NCBI GenBank assembly: GCA_027686065.1 | Contig: JAQCTH010000066.1 | Span: forward strand, 1-19,596 | Length of the DNA: 19,596 nt | Direction: 5' to 3' | From: Clostridiaceae bacterium AF10-41 | GTDB taxonomy: Bacteria > Bacillota > Clostridia > Clostridiales > Clostridiaceae | Shown: one piece after another, positions 1 to 8,400 of the stretch | Numbering within the stretch: the stretch's first letter is position 1 | Layout: each line of letters starts with the position of its first letter | Translations under genes and position numbers: made by a program | Notes under the pieces: model-generated | Database searches by the model: none | The model's input: the letters and a program-made list of their open reading frames with translations, nothing else | What the model was told of the DNA's origin: nothing

Positions 1-139
1 TCTTATTTATTTTAAAAATGATAGAATAAGGTTAGAGATTAATTAATAATTTAATAAAATTAATAAATGTAAGTATTTATAGAATATGAACTTAATTATA
101 TTTTAGAATTAATGAATAAGGTGAATAAGGAGAGTATAT

Positions 140-538
140 ATGTTTTTTATAGGTATATTTGGGATAGAAAACAAGGAAAAGGAAATAAAAATTATAAATA
201 ATTTGACCTGTAAAGGTTGTAATAGATTAACTATGGCAAGAGTTATAAAGAGTTATGAATTTTTTCACTTCTTTTTTATACCAATATTTAAATGGAATGA
301 AAAATATTATATCCAATGTGAAAGCTGCAGAAAAGTATTCTCTATTTCAAAAGAAAAGGGAAAAGCTATTGAAAAAAATGAAAATATAGAGATAACTTAT
401 TGGGATTTAAAAGAAATTAATAATTCTTATAGTAATGGATATTACAAAGACAATATAAATAATGTTTGTAATAATTGTGGTAAAGTTGTTGATTCAGGAT
501 ATAAATATTGCCCGTACTGTGGTCATGAAGTAAAATAA
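140..538 (+). CDS. Zinc-ribbon domain small protein
   Basis: A 132-residue protein whose visible signature is a set of paired cysteines: CKGC near residue 24, CESC near residue 60, and a C-terminal CNNCG...CPYCGHE module typical of a zinc ribbon. The first two pairs probably form one zinc knuckle and the last two a second one. The N-terminal part, with its hydrophobic FFHFFFIPIFKW stretch, resembles the small zinc-ribbon proteins common in clostridia (zinc_ribbon_15 type). No enzymatic motif is visible and the function is unknown. An AAGGAG ribosome binding site ends eight bases before the ATG. It is followed by an untranslated gap before the two-component genes, so it is probably transcribed separately. 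The coding call is firm; the role is not. Confidence 0.85.
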   Translation: MFFIGIFGIENKEKEIKIINNLTCKGCNRLTMARVIKSYEFFHFFFIPIFKWNEKYYIQCESCRKVFSISKEKGKAIEKNENIEITYWDLKEINNSYSNGYYKDNINNVCNNCGKVVDSGYKYCPYCGHEVK

Positions 539-583
539 ATATTTTAAGAATAGTTATATAATATCTTCATAATCTCTTTAAAA

Positions 584-602
584 AACTTTGTTAAAGTTAA
601 AG
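584..602 (+). promoter_or_regulatory. Repeat cluster upstream of the two-component operon
   Basis: A short inverted repeat (AACTTT, GTT, AAAGTT, 584-598) overlaps a tandem TTAAAG repeat (591-602) about 35 bases before the response regulator start. OmpR/PhoB-type regulators commonly bind direct repeats, so this may be an autoregulatory site. That is inference, and in such AT-rich DNA short repeats also arise by chance. Confidence 0.25.
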
Positions 603-634
603 TGAATCATAAAAATTAGAAAGGAAAGTTTTAT

Positions 635-1318
635 ATGAGTAACATTTTAATAGTTGAAGATGAAGAAAGTGTAGCTAATGTAATAAAGGCATATTTAGAT
701 AAAGAAAGTTACAATGTTTATATATGTAATTCGGGATTAGAATCCTTAGAAATTTTTAAAAAAATAAATTTTGATTTAGTTATATTGGATTTAATGCTTC
801 CAGATATAGATGGAGAAGAAGTATGTAAAATAATAAGAGAAATTTCTAATGTATATATTTTTATGCTTACTTCTAAAGCAAGTTTAAATGATAGAATTAA
901 TGGACTTAATTTAGGTGCTGATGAATACTTAGTAAAACCATTTAGTCCTAGAGAATTAACAGCAAGAGTAAATGCATTATTTAGAAGAATAAATTCAAAT
1001 TCTGATGTAAAAGACTTATTTAATGATGGAATACTAAGAATAGATTATGAAAAAAGAATAGTAAAATTAAAAGAGAAAGAAATATCACTTACTCCAAGTG
1101 AATTTGATATATTATATACTTTAGTTATTAATAAGGGGAAGGTATTAAGTAGGGAACAACTTATAGAAAGAGTGTTTGGTATGGACTTTGATGGCTATGA
1201 TAGAACTATAGATGTACATATTAAGAATATAAGAAAAAAGATAGAAGAAGATACTAGAAGTCCTAAATACATAATAACAGTGACAAAGGTTGGATATAAG
1301 TTTGGTGGTGAAATATAA
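635..1318 (+). CDS. OmpR/PhoB-family response regulator
   Basis: A 227-residue DNA-binding response regulator. The receiver domain (about residues 1-118) has the acidic pair E8/D9, the phosphorylation site D52 in the LVILDLMLPD motif, T79 and K101 in the LVKPF motif. A winged-helix DNA-binding domain (about 126-227) has the usual IDVHIKNIRKKI recognition helix and a C-terminal VGYKF wing. Length and layout are standard for the OmpR/PhoB family. The stop codon directly abuts the ATG of the following histidine kinase, so the two form one operon and a cognate pair. A GAAAGGAAAG ribosome binding site precedes the start. The signal and target genes cannot be read from the sequence. Confidence 0.96.
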   Translation: MSNILIVEDEESVANVIKAYLDKESYNVYICNSGLESLEIFKKINFDLVILDLMLPDIDGEEVCKIIREISNVYIFMLTSKASLNDRINGLNLGADEYLVKPFSPRELTARVNALFRRINSNSDVKDLFNDGILRIDYEKRIVKLKEKEISLTPSEFDILYTLVINKGKVLSREQLIERVFGMDFDGYDRTIDVHIKNIRKKIEEDTRSPKYIITVTKVGYKFGGEI

Positions 1319-2692
1319 ATGCAAAGCATGAGAAAACGGCTAAGTATTTTATTTGGTATATCATCTCTTATAGCAATTTTATTAACAATATTATTTGTAA
1401 ATATAACTATTAATAATAAATTTAATAAGTATATGCTAGATATTCAAAATAAAAGAAATCAAAGAATAGTTTCATATTTTGAAGAGGTTTATAAAAGAGA
1501 TAAGATGTGGAAGGATAGCTCAGGAGCGGAACTTATGCACGAAGCGTACATGGGAAATTACTGTTTAACATTAAGAGATATAAATGGTAATGTAATATGG
1601 GGAATGGACCCATCTAATATAATAGATAGCAGTCATTTAAGTAGTATGAATGTAGAAAATAAAGGAGTTTATGTCAATAAAAAATTTGATGTAATAGTTG
1701 ATGGCAGTACAGTTGGATATGTTGAACTAGGACAGTATTCATCTATTCTATTAACTGAAGAAGATATAGAATTCAAGTCATCAATAAATAGAAGTATAAT
1801 TTTAAGTGGAATAGGAACTTTAGGAATAGTAATACTTATAAGTTTATATCTTTCTAATGAATTAGCAATTCCCATAAGAAAGATTGCAAAAACTTCTAAA
1901 AGGCTTTCAAATGGTAACTTTAATGCAAAATCTCATTATGAAAGTGATATCGAAGAAATTGAAGAACTACGAGATAATATAAATATATTAGGAGAAAAGT
2001 TAAGATATCAGGATATGTTAAGAAAAAGATTAGTTTCAGATATATCTCATGAAATTAGAACTCCATTAAATATATTACAAAATAACTTAGAAGCAATGAT
2101 AGATGGGATATTTCCAGTAAATAATCAAAGATTAGTTTCTTTAAATGAGGAAGTAATTAGATTTGGAAAGTTATTAAATAACTTAGATACACTAAAAGAA
2201 TTTGAAGATGAAAGTATATGTATAGATTTTGAAAATATAATTTTAGACGAATTTATTATGGAGATAGTACATGAATTTGCATTAAAAGCTAAAAGTAAAA
2301 ATATAAATTTTGAATGTATAATAGATAAAGAAGAATCCTATTTGATTTATGGTGATAGAGATAAATTAAAACAAGTATTTATAAATCTTATATCTAACTC
2401 TATAAAATTTACAAATAGCAATGGATATATAAAATTAAATTTATATAAAAATAATGAAAGTATAATAGTTGAAATTAATGATAATGGAATAGGAATAAAA
2501 CAAGAGGACTTACCATTTATATTCGAAAGGCTCTATAGAGGCGATAAAAGTAGACAAAGCATAGAAGGAAATGGTATAGGATTAACAATAGTGAAAAAGA
2601 TATTAAATCTTCATTATGCATCTATTGATGTGGAAAGTGAAGAAGGAGTAGGAACAATCTTTAAAATAAACTTTAATAATACAAAAGCATAA
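1319..2692 (+). CDS. Membrane sensor histidine kinase
   Basis: A 457-residue sensor kinase paired with the preceding response regulator. Visible parts in order are a first membrane segment (about 8-30), an extracytoplasmic sensor region (about 31-157), a second membrane segment (about 158-178), a HAMP linker (about 180-232), and the HisKA domain with the phospho-acceptor H244 in the motif DISHEIRTPL. The HATPase domain follows, with N box NLISNSIKFT, G1 box DNGIGI, F box around FERLYRGDKS and G2 box GNGIGLTIVKK. The start immediately follows the regulator's stop, implying translational coupling; an ATG at 1328 is an alternative. The gene ends just before a strong bidirectional terminator. The sensor domain gives no clear ligand clue. 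Confidence 0.95.
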   Translation: MQSMRKRLSILFGISSLIAILLTILFVNITINNKFNKYMLDIQNKRNQRIVSYFEEVYKRDKMWKDSSGAELMHEAYMGNYCLTLRDINGNVIWGMDPSNIIDSSHLSSMNVENKGVYVNKKFDVIVDGSTVGYVELGQYSSILLTEEDIEFKSSINRSIILSGIGTLGIVILISLYLSNELAIPIRKIAKTSKRLSNGNFNAKSHYESDIEEIEELRDNINILGEKLRYQDMLRKRLVSDISHEIRTPLNILQNNLEAMIDGIFPVNNQRLVSLNEEVIRFGKLLNNLDTLKEFEDESICIDFENIILDEFIMEIVHEFALKAKSKNINFECIIDKEESYLIYGDRDKLKQVFINLISNSIKFTNSNGYIKLNLYKNNESIIVEINDNGIGIKQEDLPFIFERLYRGDKSRQSIEGNGIGLTIVKKILNLHYASIDVESEEGVGTIFKINFNNTKA

Positions 2693-2694
2693 AA

Positions 2695-2735
2695 TAATGG
2701 AGCTTAGATAAATTTAATTTATCTAAGCTCCATTA
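2695..2735. terminator. Bidirectional terminator, near-perfect palindrome
   Basis: Two 20-base arms (TAATGGAGCTTAGATAAATT and its complement) flank a single central base. It lies between the convergent kinase gene and the HMA/SafE fusion gene. Its perfect symmetry and position support transcription termination from both sides. Confidence 0.88.
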
Positions 2736-2746
2736 ATGAGTTTTAC

Positions 2747-4510
2747 TTAAAAATTAATATATTTATTTATAATAGTATCTAAATCACCATTTTGGGCATC
2801 TTCAACAAATTCAATAATAGCTAGAGTCTCACCATTTTTAGTAATAGAGTATCCACCAGATTTAATAGAAATTATTTCTATTTCAAATATTGATTTTTTG
2901 CCTGTAAATGATGATAAAACACTTCCATCTTCTAAATTTGAAATTATATATTCGCCTTCAAAATCAGAATAATCATTAAGATCAATGGTTAAAAGGAATT
3001 TTAAATTATTCTGAGCAACTAGTATTAATGGATTTAAACTACTATCTTTTCCATTAATTATTGCCGTTTGAAATTCATTAGTTACTTTAGAAGTAGTAAT
3101 TAAGCTTTCAGGATAAGTAGTAGAATTATTTAATGGTACAGCACAGCAGCTAGGACCATTACTTGCACTAGGTAATGATGGGTCATATTTGGAAGTATCA
3201 GTTGAATCTAAATCATCAACTACCTTTATAACACCTCTTATCATTCCCATCCAACAGCTAAAGTTTAGGTCCTTATCAGTAGGCGTAAACTCAATTATAT
3301 TCTCTCCACTTTTAAGTTTTTGTTGAATATTCAATGAATTTACTACTATTGAGTTATTACAGTAATTAAGACTTTCTCCATTAATTACCCATTTAACAGG
3401 AACTCCCTTTTGAACATAAAAAACATTAGGGCTATAACCATTATTATTAGCAGTCATATTAATAATTTGAACATCATCTTGTAAAATTGCTTTAGAAGAA
3501 TCTGTACTAGAATTCGAATTAAATGAACTTGCCATAACGTAACTTAAAGGATTTATATTTATTCCAGAAAGTGATAAGCCTCTATTACTCATTATTAAAC
3601 CTAAAACAATAATAAGAACTCCACTAAATTTAAGAAGTTTTTTAGTATATCCTTTACTTAAGAATCCAGATATTGCTCCAAATGTAAGCATTAATGGAAC
3701 GGTACCTAATGCAAATATGAACATAGACAATGAACCCTTTAAAGCACTTCCAGTTCCAAGAGCAAATAATTGCATAGTTTGAAGCGGTCCACAAGGCATA
3801 AATCCATTTAAAAAACCAACTAAGAAAGGTGAATTATATTTCCTTTTATATTTAGATAAAAAGTTAGGTATTTTTATGCTAAATTTTCTAAAGAATTTAA
3901 ATCCAGATATGTTTAAACCCATTACAATCATAAATAATCCTGCAAAGATTTGGATAAAGGCTTTGGCATTAATAGAAAGAGAAAATACAGATCCAATACC
4001 GCCAATTAGACCACCTAAAATGGAATAAGATAGTACTCTACCTAAGTTATATAGTAGAGATGGAGTTATAGATTCTAATTTGCTTTTACTTTCTTTAGAA
4101 AAGGATAAGCTTTGAGAAAGCATTATTCCACCGCACATACCAACACAGTGAATAGATGTAAAAATACCTACGACAAAAAGAAATGCATAAGAAGCATTAT
4201 TAAGTTTAGACTCCATATCAAAGCCACTAGTTCTTAAACCAAGAGTAAAAATAATAAATATTATTAAAAGCACTCCTATAAAGCCTAAATTACTAGAGGA
4301 TTCTGTGGAATATCCTATTTTTCTAATAAGTTTTTTTATTTCTTCAATAGAACAAAGCTTATTATCATATTCAATTTCAAGAGTTTCTTTAGTGTAATCA
4401 GCTTTAACATTTTTAACACCATTTATCTTTTTTACAGAGTTTTCAATTCTTTTTTCACATGAAGTACAAGTCATATCATATACTTTAAATTTTTCTCTCT
4501 TAGCACTCAT
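2747..4510 (-). CDS. HMA / SafE-type membrane / cupredoxin-like fusion protein (probable copper handling)
   Basis: A 587-residue multidomain protein. Residues 1-75 form a heavy-metal-associated domain with the metal site MTCTSC (C15, C18). Residues about 75-315 are a polytopic membrane domain of the TauE/SafE-UreH-like (DsbD-related) type, with the motifs HCVGMCGG (C122, C126) and MPCGPLQ (C240). A cupredoxin-like beta domain follows (about 345-430) with C384 and the motif SCWMGM (C419), then a CC pair (C455, C456). The C-terminal segment of about 120 residues looks beta-rich and is not recognised. The HMA and cupredoxin parts suggest movement or detoxification of copper or a related metal across the membrane; this is family inference. 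An AGGAGG site precedes the ATG. It diverges from the superoxide dismutase gene across a palindrome. Confidence 0.9.
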   Translation of the reverse strand: MSAKREKFKVYDMTCTSCEKRIENSVKKINGVKNVKADYTKETLEIEYDNKLCSIEEIKKLIRKIGYSTESSSNLGFIGVLLIIFIIFTLGLRTSGFDMESKLNNASYAFLFVVGIFTSIHCVGMCGGIMLSQSLSFSKESKSKLESITPSLLYNLGRVLSYSILGGLIGGIGSVFSLSINAKAFIQIFAGLFMIVMGLNISGFKFFRKFSIKIPNFLSKYKRKYNSPFLVGFLNGFMPCGPLQTMQLFALGTGSALKGSLSMFIFALGTVPLMLTFGAISGFLSKGYTKKLLKFSGVLIIVLGLIMSNRGLSLSGININPLSYVMASSFNSNSSTDSSKAILQDDVQIINMTANNNGYSPNVFYVQKGVPVKWVINGESLNYCNNSIVVNSLNIQQKLKSGENIIEFTPTDKDLNFSCWMGMIRGVIKVVDDLDSTDTSKYDPSLPSASNGPSCCAVPLNNSTTYPESLITTSKVTNEFQTAIINGKDSSLNPLILVAQNNLKFLLTIDLNDYSDFEGEYIISNLEDGSVLSSFTGKKSIFEIEIISIKSGGYSITKNGETLAIIEFVEDAQNGDLDTIINKYINF

Positions 4511-4594
4511 AAAAGTCCTCCTAAATATTCATTAAAAAAAGTATATGAAATAAATGTGTTATTTTTATGAAGATAAAACACAACATATTAAAAA

Positions 4595-4618
4595 TAATGA
4601 TTATATACATAATCATTA
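4595..4618. promoter_or_regulatory. 24-bp palindromic candidate operator between divergent genes
   Basis: Arms TAATGATTAT and ATAATCATTA (10 bases each, perfect) flank the centre ATAC. The site lies 85 bases from the fusion gene start and 62 bases from the sodA start. The left arm contains TATAAT on the minus strand, a possible -10 box for the fusion gene, although no good -35 box is visible. The AT-rich dyad is reminiscent of Fur/PerR-family boxes but does not match the classic 7-1-7 spacing. The regulator is unknown. Confidence 0.5.
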
Positions 4619-4679
4619 GAAAATCAGGGAAAATTAATATTGATTTGTATTAAGAGATTAAAATAAAGGAGAGATAAAT

Positions 4680-5297
4680 ATGTATAATAAAATTAAATTA
4701 CCATATGCCTTTGATGCATTAGAACCATATATAGATGAAGAAACAGTAAGGACACATTATGAAAAACATCTTAACACATATGAAACAAATTTAAATAAGG
4801 CATTAGAAGGATATGAAGAATATACAAAAGGAAAGACACTAGATCAATTAATTAAGGATATAGAAGATTTACCAGAAGAAATAAGACCAGCAGTTGTAAA
4901 TAATGGTGGAGGTGTATCAAATCATAATTTATATTTTTCAAATCTTTCACCTAATCCTAAAAAAGAACCAGATGGAAAATTTCTTGATGAAATAAATCAA
5001 ACTTTTGGGAGCTTGGAAAAATTAAAAGAAGAATTGACTAATGCATCTATAACTCAATTTGGATCAGGATATGGATTTTTAGTTAAAGATAAAGATGGTA
5101 AATTATCAATAGTAAAAAGGGCTAATCAAAATTCACCAGTAATGGATAATCTTATACCTATATTAACAATAGATGTATGGGAACATGCTTATTATTTGAA
5201 ATATAAAAATTTAAGAGCAGATTATGCAAAAGATATATGGAATGTAATAGATTGGGAAAAAGTTCAAGGACTTTATGAGGATTGCCACAATATTTAA
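4680..5297 (+). CDS. sodA: Superoxide dismutase, Fe/Mn family (probably Mn type)
   Basis: A 205-residue Fe/Mn superoxide dismutase that converts superoxide to hydrogen peroxide and oxygen in the cytoplasm. The four metal ligands are all present: H26 (motif HYEKH), H82 (NNGGGVSNHNLYF), D165 and H169 (IDVWEHAYY). Gateway Tyr34 is conserved. Gly77 together with Gln150 (ANQNSPV) matches the manganese-type arrangement, but metal preference cannot be proved from sequence. The NNGGGVSNH form and GSGYGFL in place of GSGWAWL are small departures from the textbook motifs. A GGAGAG ribosome binding site precedes the ATG. It is probably monocistronic: a palindromic region lies upstream and a terminator follows the stop. 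Confidence 0.96.
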   Translation: MYNKIKLPYAFDALEPYIDEETVRTHYEKHLNTYETNLNKALEGYEEYTKGKTLDQLIKDIEDLPEEIRPAVVNNGGGVSNHNLYFSNLSPNPKKEPDGKFLDEINQTFGSLEKLKEELTNASITQFGSGYGFLVKDKDGKLSIVKRANQNSPVMDNLIPILTIDVWEHAYYLKYKNLRADYAKDIWNVIDWEKVQGLYEDCHNI

Positions 5298-5304
5298 GTA
5301 AGAA

Positions 5305-5408
5305 ATTGTCGCAGAGCAACCCAAAATATAAATTAAAAATTCGTAAAAAAACTCCCGAAGGAGTTTTTAAAATTAAATTATTTTTGATTTAGTTGTCTTT
5401 GCGGCAAT
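5305..5408. repeat. Long quasi-palindrome between convergent genes
   Basis: Outer arms at 5305-5320 and 5392-5408 are imperfectly complementary (ATTG-CGCA-AG-CAAC pattern with wobbles and one bulge). They enclose AT-rich, partly complementary sequence and a central perfect terminator hairpin. The whole segment could fold into one extended stem. It may be only an elaborate bidirectional terminator or a small palindromic repeat element. Confidence 0.5.
5347..5368. terminator. Intrinsic terminator, bidirectional
   Basis: A perfect hairpin with arms AAAAACTCC and GGAGTTTTT and loop CGAA. It carries an A-run on the left and a T-run on the right, so it can serve both sodA on the plus strand and the hydrolase gene on the minus strand. 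Confidence 0.9.
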
Positions 5409-5412
5409 GATT

Positions 5413-6225
5413 TTATTCTTTTATAAATTTTAGAATTTCATTGTTCACTATTTCTTTTTCTTCAATAAATCCTGCATGTCCGCTGTTTTGTAGTGGAACA
5501 AGTTTAGAGTCTACAATATTTTTATTTATATATTCAGCAAATTCATATGGACAAACGGTATCATGTACTCCATGTAGTATTAATGTAGGAATTTTTATTT
5601 TAGGAATGTCATTAAACAAAGTTTCAGTTTTAAGAGTATTTAAACATTGAGAAGTAGCCCAAGATGAAGCAGTTAGTGATATATTGTTAAACCAATTCAA
5701 CATAGGTGGAGAAGTATATTGGAAGAAAAATAAGCCTGAAATATCATTTAAAAGTTTAGGTCTATCATTAATGGACTGATTTATAAAACCATCAATCTGC
5801 TCTGTAGTATATCCATAAGGCCAATTTTGCATTTGAACCCAGCTAGGGGCTGCAGCACCAATTAAGCAAAGTTTTGATACTTTATAATTATTGTAATTAG
5901 ATAAGTATCTTATACATAAAGCTCCACCCATGGAATGTCCAACTAAAGTTATTTTCTCAAGTTTAAGGACATCAATTACCTTTTTTATGTCAGCAGCCAT
6001 AGAATTATAGTCGTAACCCGTATAAGGTCTATCTGATTCACCAAATCCTCTTAGGTCAATAGCAACACATCTAAAACCCTTATCAGGGAAGAAGTTCAAT
6101 TGATATTCATAGATATTATGATTTAATGGCCATCCATGAACAAATAATATAGTTTCCTCAGAATCAGGATTTAGATCTTCTAATAATATTCTAGAATCAT
6201 CACTTATTTTAACAAAGTATTTCAT
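5413..6225 (-). CDS. Alpha/beta-fold hydrolase, haloperoxidase/esterase-like
   Basis: A 270-residue cytoplasmic alpha/beta hydrolase. The oxyanion-hole motif HGWPL (H30-G31-W32) is followed by the nucleophile elbow GHSMGG with S98. The acid is probably D222 (motif HGVHDTVCP) and the catalytic histidine H250 (NSGHAGF), completing a Ser-Asp-His triad. HGWP and the DLRGFGESD segment are typical of the non-heme chloroperoxidase/arylesterase branch, but the true substrate cannot be inferred. No signal peptide is visible. An AGGAGAG ribosome binding site precedes the ATG. It is transcribed alone, converges on sodA through a shared terminator, and diverges from the guanidine-modifying enzyme gene. 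Confidence 0.92.
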   Translation of the reverse strand: MKYFVKISDDSRILLEDLNPDSEETILFVHGWPLNHNIYEYQLNFFPDKGFRCVAIDLRGFGESDRPYTGYDYNSMAADIKKVIDVLKLEKITLVGHSMGGALCIRYLSNYNNYKVSKLCLIGAAAPSWVQMQNWPYGYTTEQIDGFINQSINDRPKLLNDISGLFFFQYTSPPMLNWFNNISLTASSWATSQCLNTLKTETLFNDIPKIKIPTLILHGVHDTVCPYEFAEYINKNIVDSKLVPLQNSGHAGFIEEKEIVNNEILKFIKE

Positions 6226-6406
6226 AAAACTCTCCTATATAAATTTTATCTATAGCAATATATTCAAGTGGTGATAAACCTGTTAATAGATAGTAGTCAT
6301 TGTGGATAAAAGAAACTTTAAATTAATGAATATTATTAAAGCTATAGAGAAAATATAAAATGAGAAAATAATAATTTTTGATAAATATAAAGGGGAAAAT
6401 TAGTTT

Positions 6407-7219
6407 ATGAAAATATATAACGTAAGTCAATATGGAAATTTGAAATCATGTATAATTTGCTATCCAGTAAATTTTAAAATAAATAATAAAAGTAGTGAGT
6501 ATTATAACAAAATAAATTATGATTTACTTTATAGTCAATATAATAAATTTATAAATTCATTAAGCAAGAATAGTGTAAATTTATATTTTATTGATATTAA
6601 TAAAAATGCTACTCAACAAGTTTTTACTCAAGACATTGGCTTTGTAATAAATGAGGTATTATTTATAAGTAATATGAAAGAAAATAATAGAAAAATTGAA
6701 AAAGATTCTTTTAAAGCATTTGTAAAAGAAAATAACATTAATCATTACGAAATGAAGAATATTATAGAAGGAGGAGATATAATTAAGTATGATAATGTTA
6801 TTTTCATAGGAATAAGTGACAGAACAACAATAGAAGCTGCAAATGAACTTCAAGAAGTATTAATAAGTATGAATTACGATTACGAAGTAGTTCCTATATA
6901 TTTTGATACGAGTAAAATACATTTAGATTGTGTCTTTAACACTTTAGATAAAGGTAGTGCAGTTATATCACCTTATATTTATGATAAAAAAGTAATAGAA
7001 AAGTATATAAAAAACTTATATGAAATATCAAAAAAGGATACGGATAATTTAGGAACTAATTATGTATATTTAGGTGATAAAAAAATATTGAGTAGTAATA
7101 GAAATGTTACTGAATATCTAAATAAAGAAGGATATGAAGCAGAGTTTATAGATTATGGTGAGATAATAAAAGCAAATGGAAGTTTAGGATGCTCATGTAT
7201 GTTTACCTTAAGGGAGTAG
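6407..7219 (+). CDS. Amidinotransferase / dimethylarginine dimethylaminohydrolase-fold enzyme
   Basis: A 270-residue protein of the guanidine-modifying superfamily (beta/alpha propeller), which acts on arginine-like substrates through a thiouronium intermediate on cysteine. Visible motifs are FTQDIGF (D76), IEGGD (E121, D124), HLDCVF (H172), and the C-terminal GSLGCSCMFTL segment, where C262 or C264 is the expected nucleophile. The C-S-C arrangement makes the choice ambiguous. Length fits the hydrolase-type (DDAH or related) members rather than the longer arginine deiminases. The substrate could be a methylarginine, arginine or an agmatine-like compound; sequence alone cannot decide. An AAAGGGGAAAA ribosome binding site precedes the ATG. 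It sits alone between divergent and downstream genes with no clear pathway partner. Confidence 0.85.
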   Translation: MKIYNVSQYGNLKSCIICYPVNFKINNKSSEYYNKINYDLLYSQYNKFINSLSKNSVNLYFIDINKNATQQVFTQDIGFVINEVLFISNMKENNRKIEKDSFKAFVKENNINHYEMKNIIEGGDIIKYDNVIFIGISDRTTIEAANELQEVLISMNYDYEVVPIYFDTSKIHLDCVFNTLDKGSAVISPYIYDKKVIEKYIKNLYEISKKDTDNLGTNYVYLGDKKILSSNRNVTEYLNKEGYEAEFIDYGEIIKANGSLGCSCMFTLRE

Positions 7220-7240
7220 TGGTATAAAGTAGTATTTATA

Positions 7241-7269
7241 TTAACAAAAATATATTTCACGAATATAAT
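7241..7269 (+). promoter_or_regulatory. Sigma-A-type promoter for the DUF2935 gene
   Basis: TTAACA (7241-7246), a 17-base spacer, and TATAAT (7264-7269) lie 27 bases before the DUF2935 start. The match to the vegetative promoter consensus is close, and the distance leaves room for the TGGAGTG ribosome binding site. Confidence 0.65.
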
Positions 7270-7295
7270 ATAATAAAATTTTATGGAGTGATTAT

Positions 7296-8219
7296 ATGTT
7301 AAGTCGTGGAAAATATGTTGATTTATCCTTAGAGCTACATTTATTTTACACAAAGATTATGAGGGATCATGCTGTTTTTTTAGAAGCAGGATTTTCACAA
7401 AAGAATACTAAACTTTCAAAGGAAGCAGATGAATATAAAGTACAATTTGAAAAATATTTAATAGATATAATTAAATTAAGCCAAGGAATAATTAAAAAAG
7501 ATATATTAGAATCCAAAGAACTTTATACTGAATATACATTAAATGCTGAAAATAAAACACAATACTATACAGGAATAGAGATAAATACAAAAATAACTGA
7601 TATGCAGTCAAAAATAAAATCTAACAATACTGAAATAAATAAGAAAATAATAAATAACATAAGAAAATTTAATAGTAAAATTATAAAACTACTAGATGAT
7701 TTTATAGATTTTAAGAATAGGATTTTAGATGATACATTAAGTTGTAAGATTTTCACCTCAAATTATCCTACATTTGTCGAACACTTAATACATGAAGCAA
7801 AATTGTATCGTTCATATATATATTCAATTGAGAACAATGAAGATATTAAGGAAAAAAATATAAAAGAGACACAGTTATTTTGGGATCATATTATGATGGA
7901 GCATTCATTGTTTATTAGAGGGTTACTTGATCCATCAGAAATCAATTTAATAAATGCATCAAATAATTTTGTAAAGATATATAATGATTTAATTGAAGAA
8001 GCAAAACATGTCAATGAATCTAGTATATTAGATTTAACAGAAAATACTTTGAAGGAGACAAATAAATTAAGGGATCTCAAGGAAGCTGGTGTTGAAGGCA
8101 TAGGAGAATGTAAGATAAAATCAATAATCTTGCCGCTTATAGCTGACCATGTATTAAGAGAAGCTAATCATTATATACGGTTATTAAAAAAATACCAAAA
8201 TAAACGAATAGAACAATAA
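7296..8219 (+). CDS. DUF2935 family helical protein
   Basis: A 307-residue, all-helical, charged protein matching the DUF2935 family found in clostridia and bacilli. Two internal repeats are visible: the first has E13, then H15 and H25 (LELHLFYTKIMRDHAVFLEAGF-like), the second has E191, H198 and H203 (QLFWDHIMMEHSLFIRGLLDPSE-like). Each repeat is followed further on by a helix with E/H residues (EHLIHEAKLY and DHVLREANHYI). Regularly placed Glu and His on helices suggest a ferritin-like four-helix bundle that could bind metal. This is structural inference; no biochemical role is established. No signal peptide or membrane segment is visible. It has its own promoter. No clear terminator follows the gene. 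Confidence 0.85.
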   Translation: MLSRGKYVDLSLELHLFYTKIMRDHAVFLEAGFSQKNTKLSKEADEYKVQFEKYLIDIIKLSQGIIKKDILESKELYTEYTLNAENKTQYYTGIEINTKITDMQSKIKSNNTEINKKIINNIRKFNSKIIKLLDDFIDFKNRILDDTLSCKIFTSNYPTFVEHLIHEAKLYRSYIYSIENNEDIKEKNIKETQLFWDHIMMEHSLFIRGLLDPSEINLINASNNFVKIYNDLIEEAKHVNESSILDLTENTLKETNKLRDLKEAGVEGIGECKIKSIILPLIADHVLREANHYIRLLKKYQNKRIEQ

Positions 8220-8287
8220 AAACATATTTTAAATAAAAATAAACATTGCATATAAAATACCTAAAAACAAAGAATTATATAAATCTC

Positions 8288-8316
8288 TTGAAAATTACTG
8301 TGGTGATATATAAAAT
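8288..8316 (+). promoter_or_regulatory. Sigma-A-type promoter for the MobA-like/ModE regulator gene
   Basis: TTGAAA (8288-8293), a 17-base spacer, and TAAAAT (8311-8316). Transcription would begin near 8323, giving an untranslated leader of about 147 bases that contains the 19-base palindrome at 8401-8419. The rest of the 8220-8469 gap shows nothing else recognisable. Confidence 0.6.
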
Positions 8317-8400
8317 TAGTATATAGAAGCTGTAATATTTTTCAAAACAAAATTAATGATGAGAAAATGAAAGAATGAAGAAATTATTATATCAGTCTTA

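Noticed and set aside
1..139. Promoter or terminator at the left edge
   Set aside because: Only weak AT-rich complementarities and no spaced -35/-10 pair are visible before the zinc-ribbon gene.
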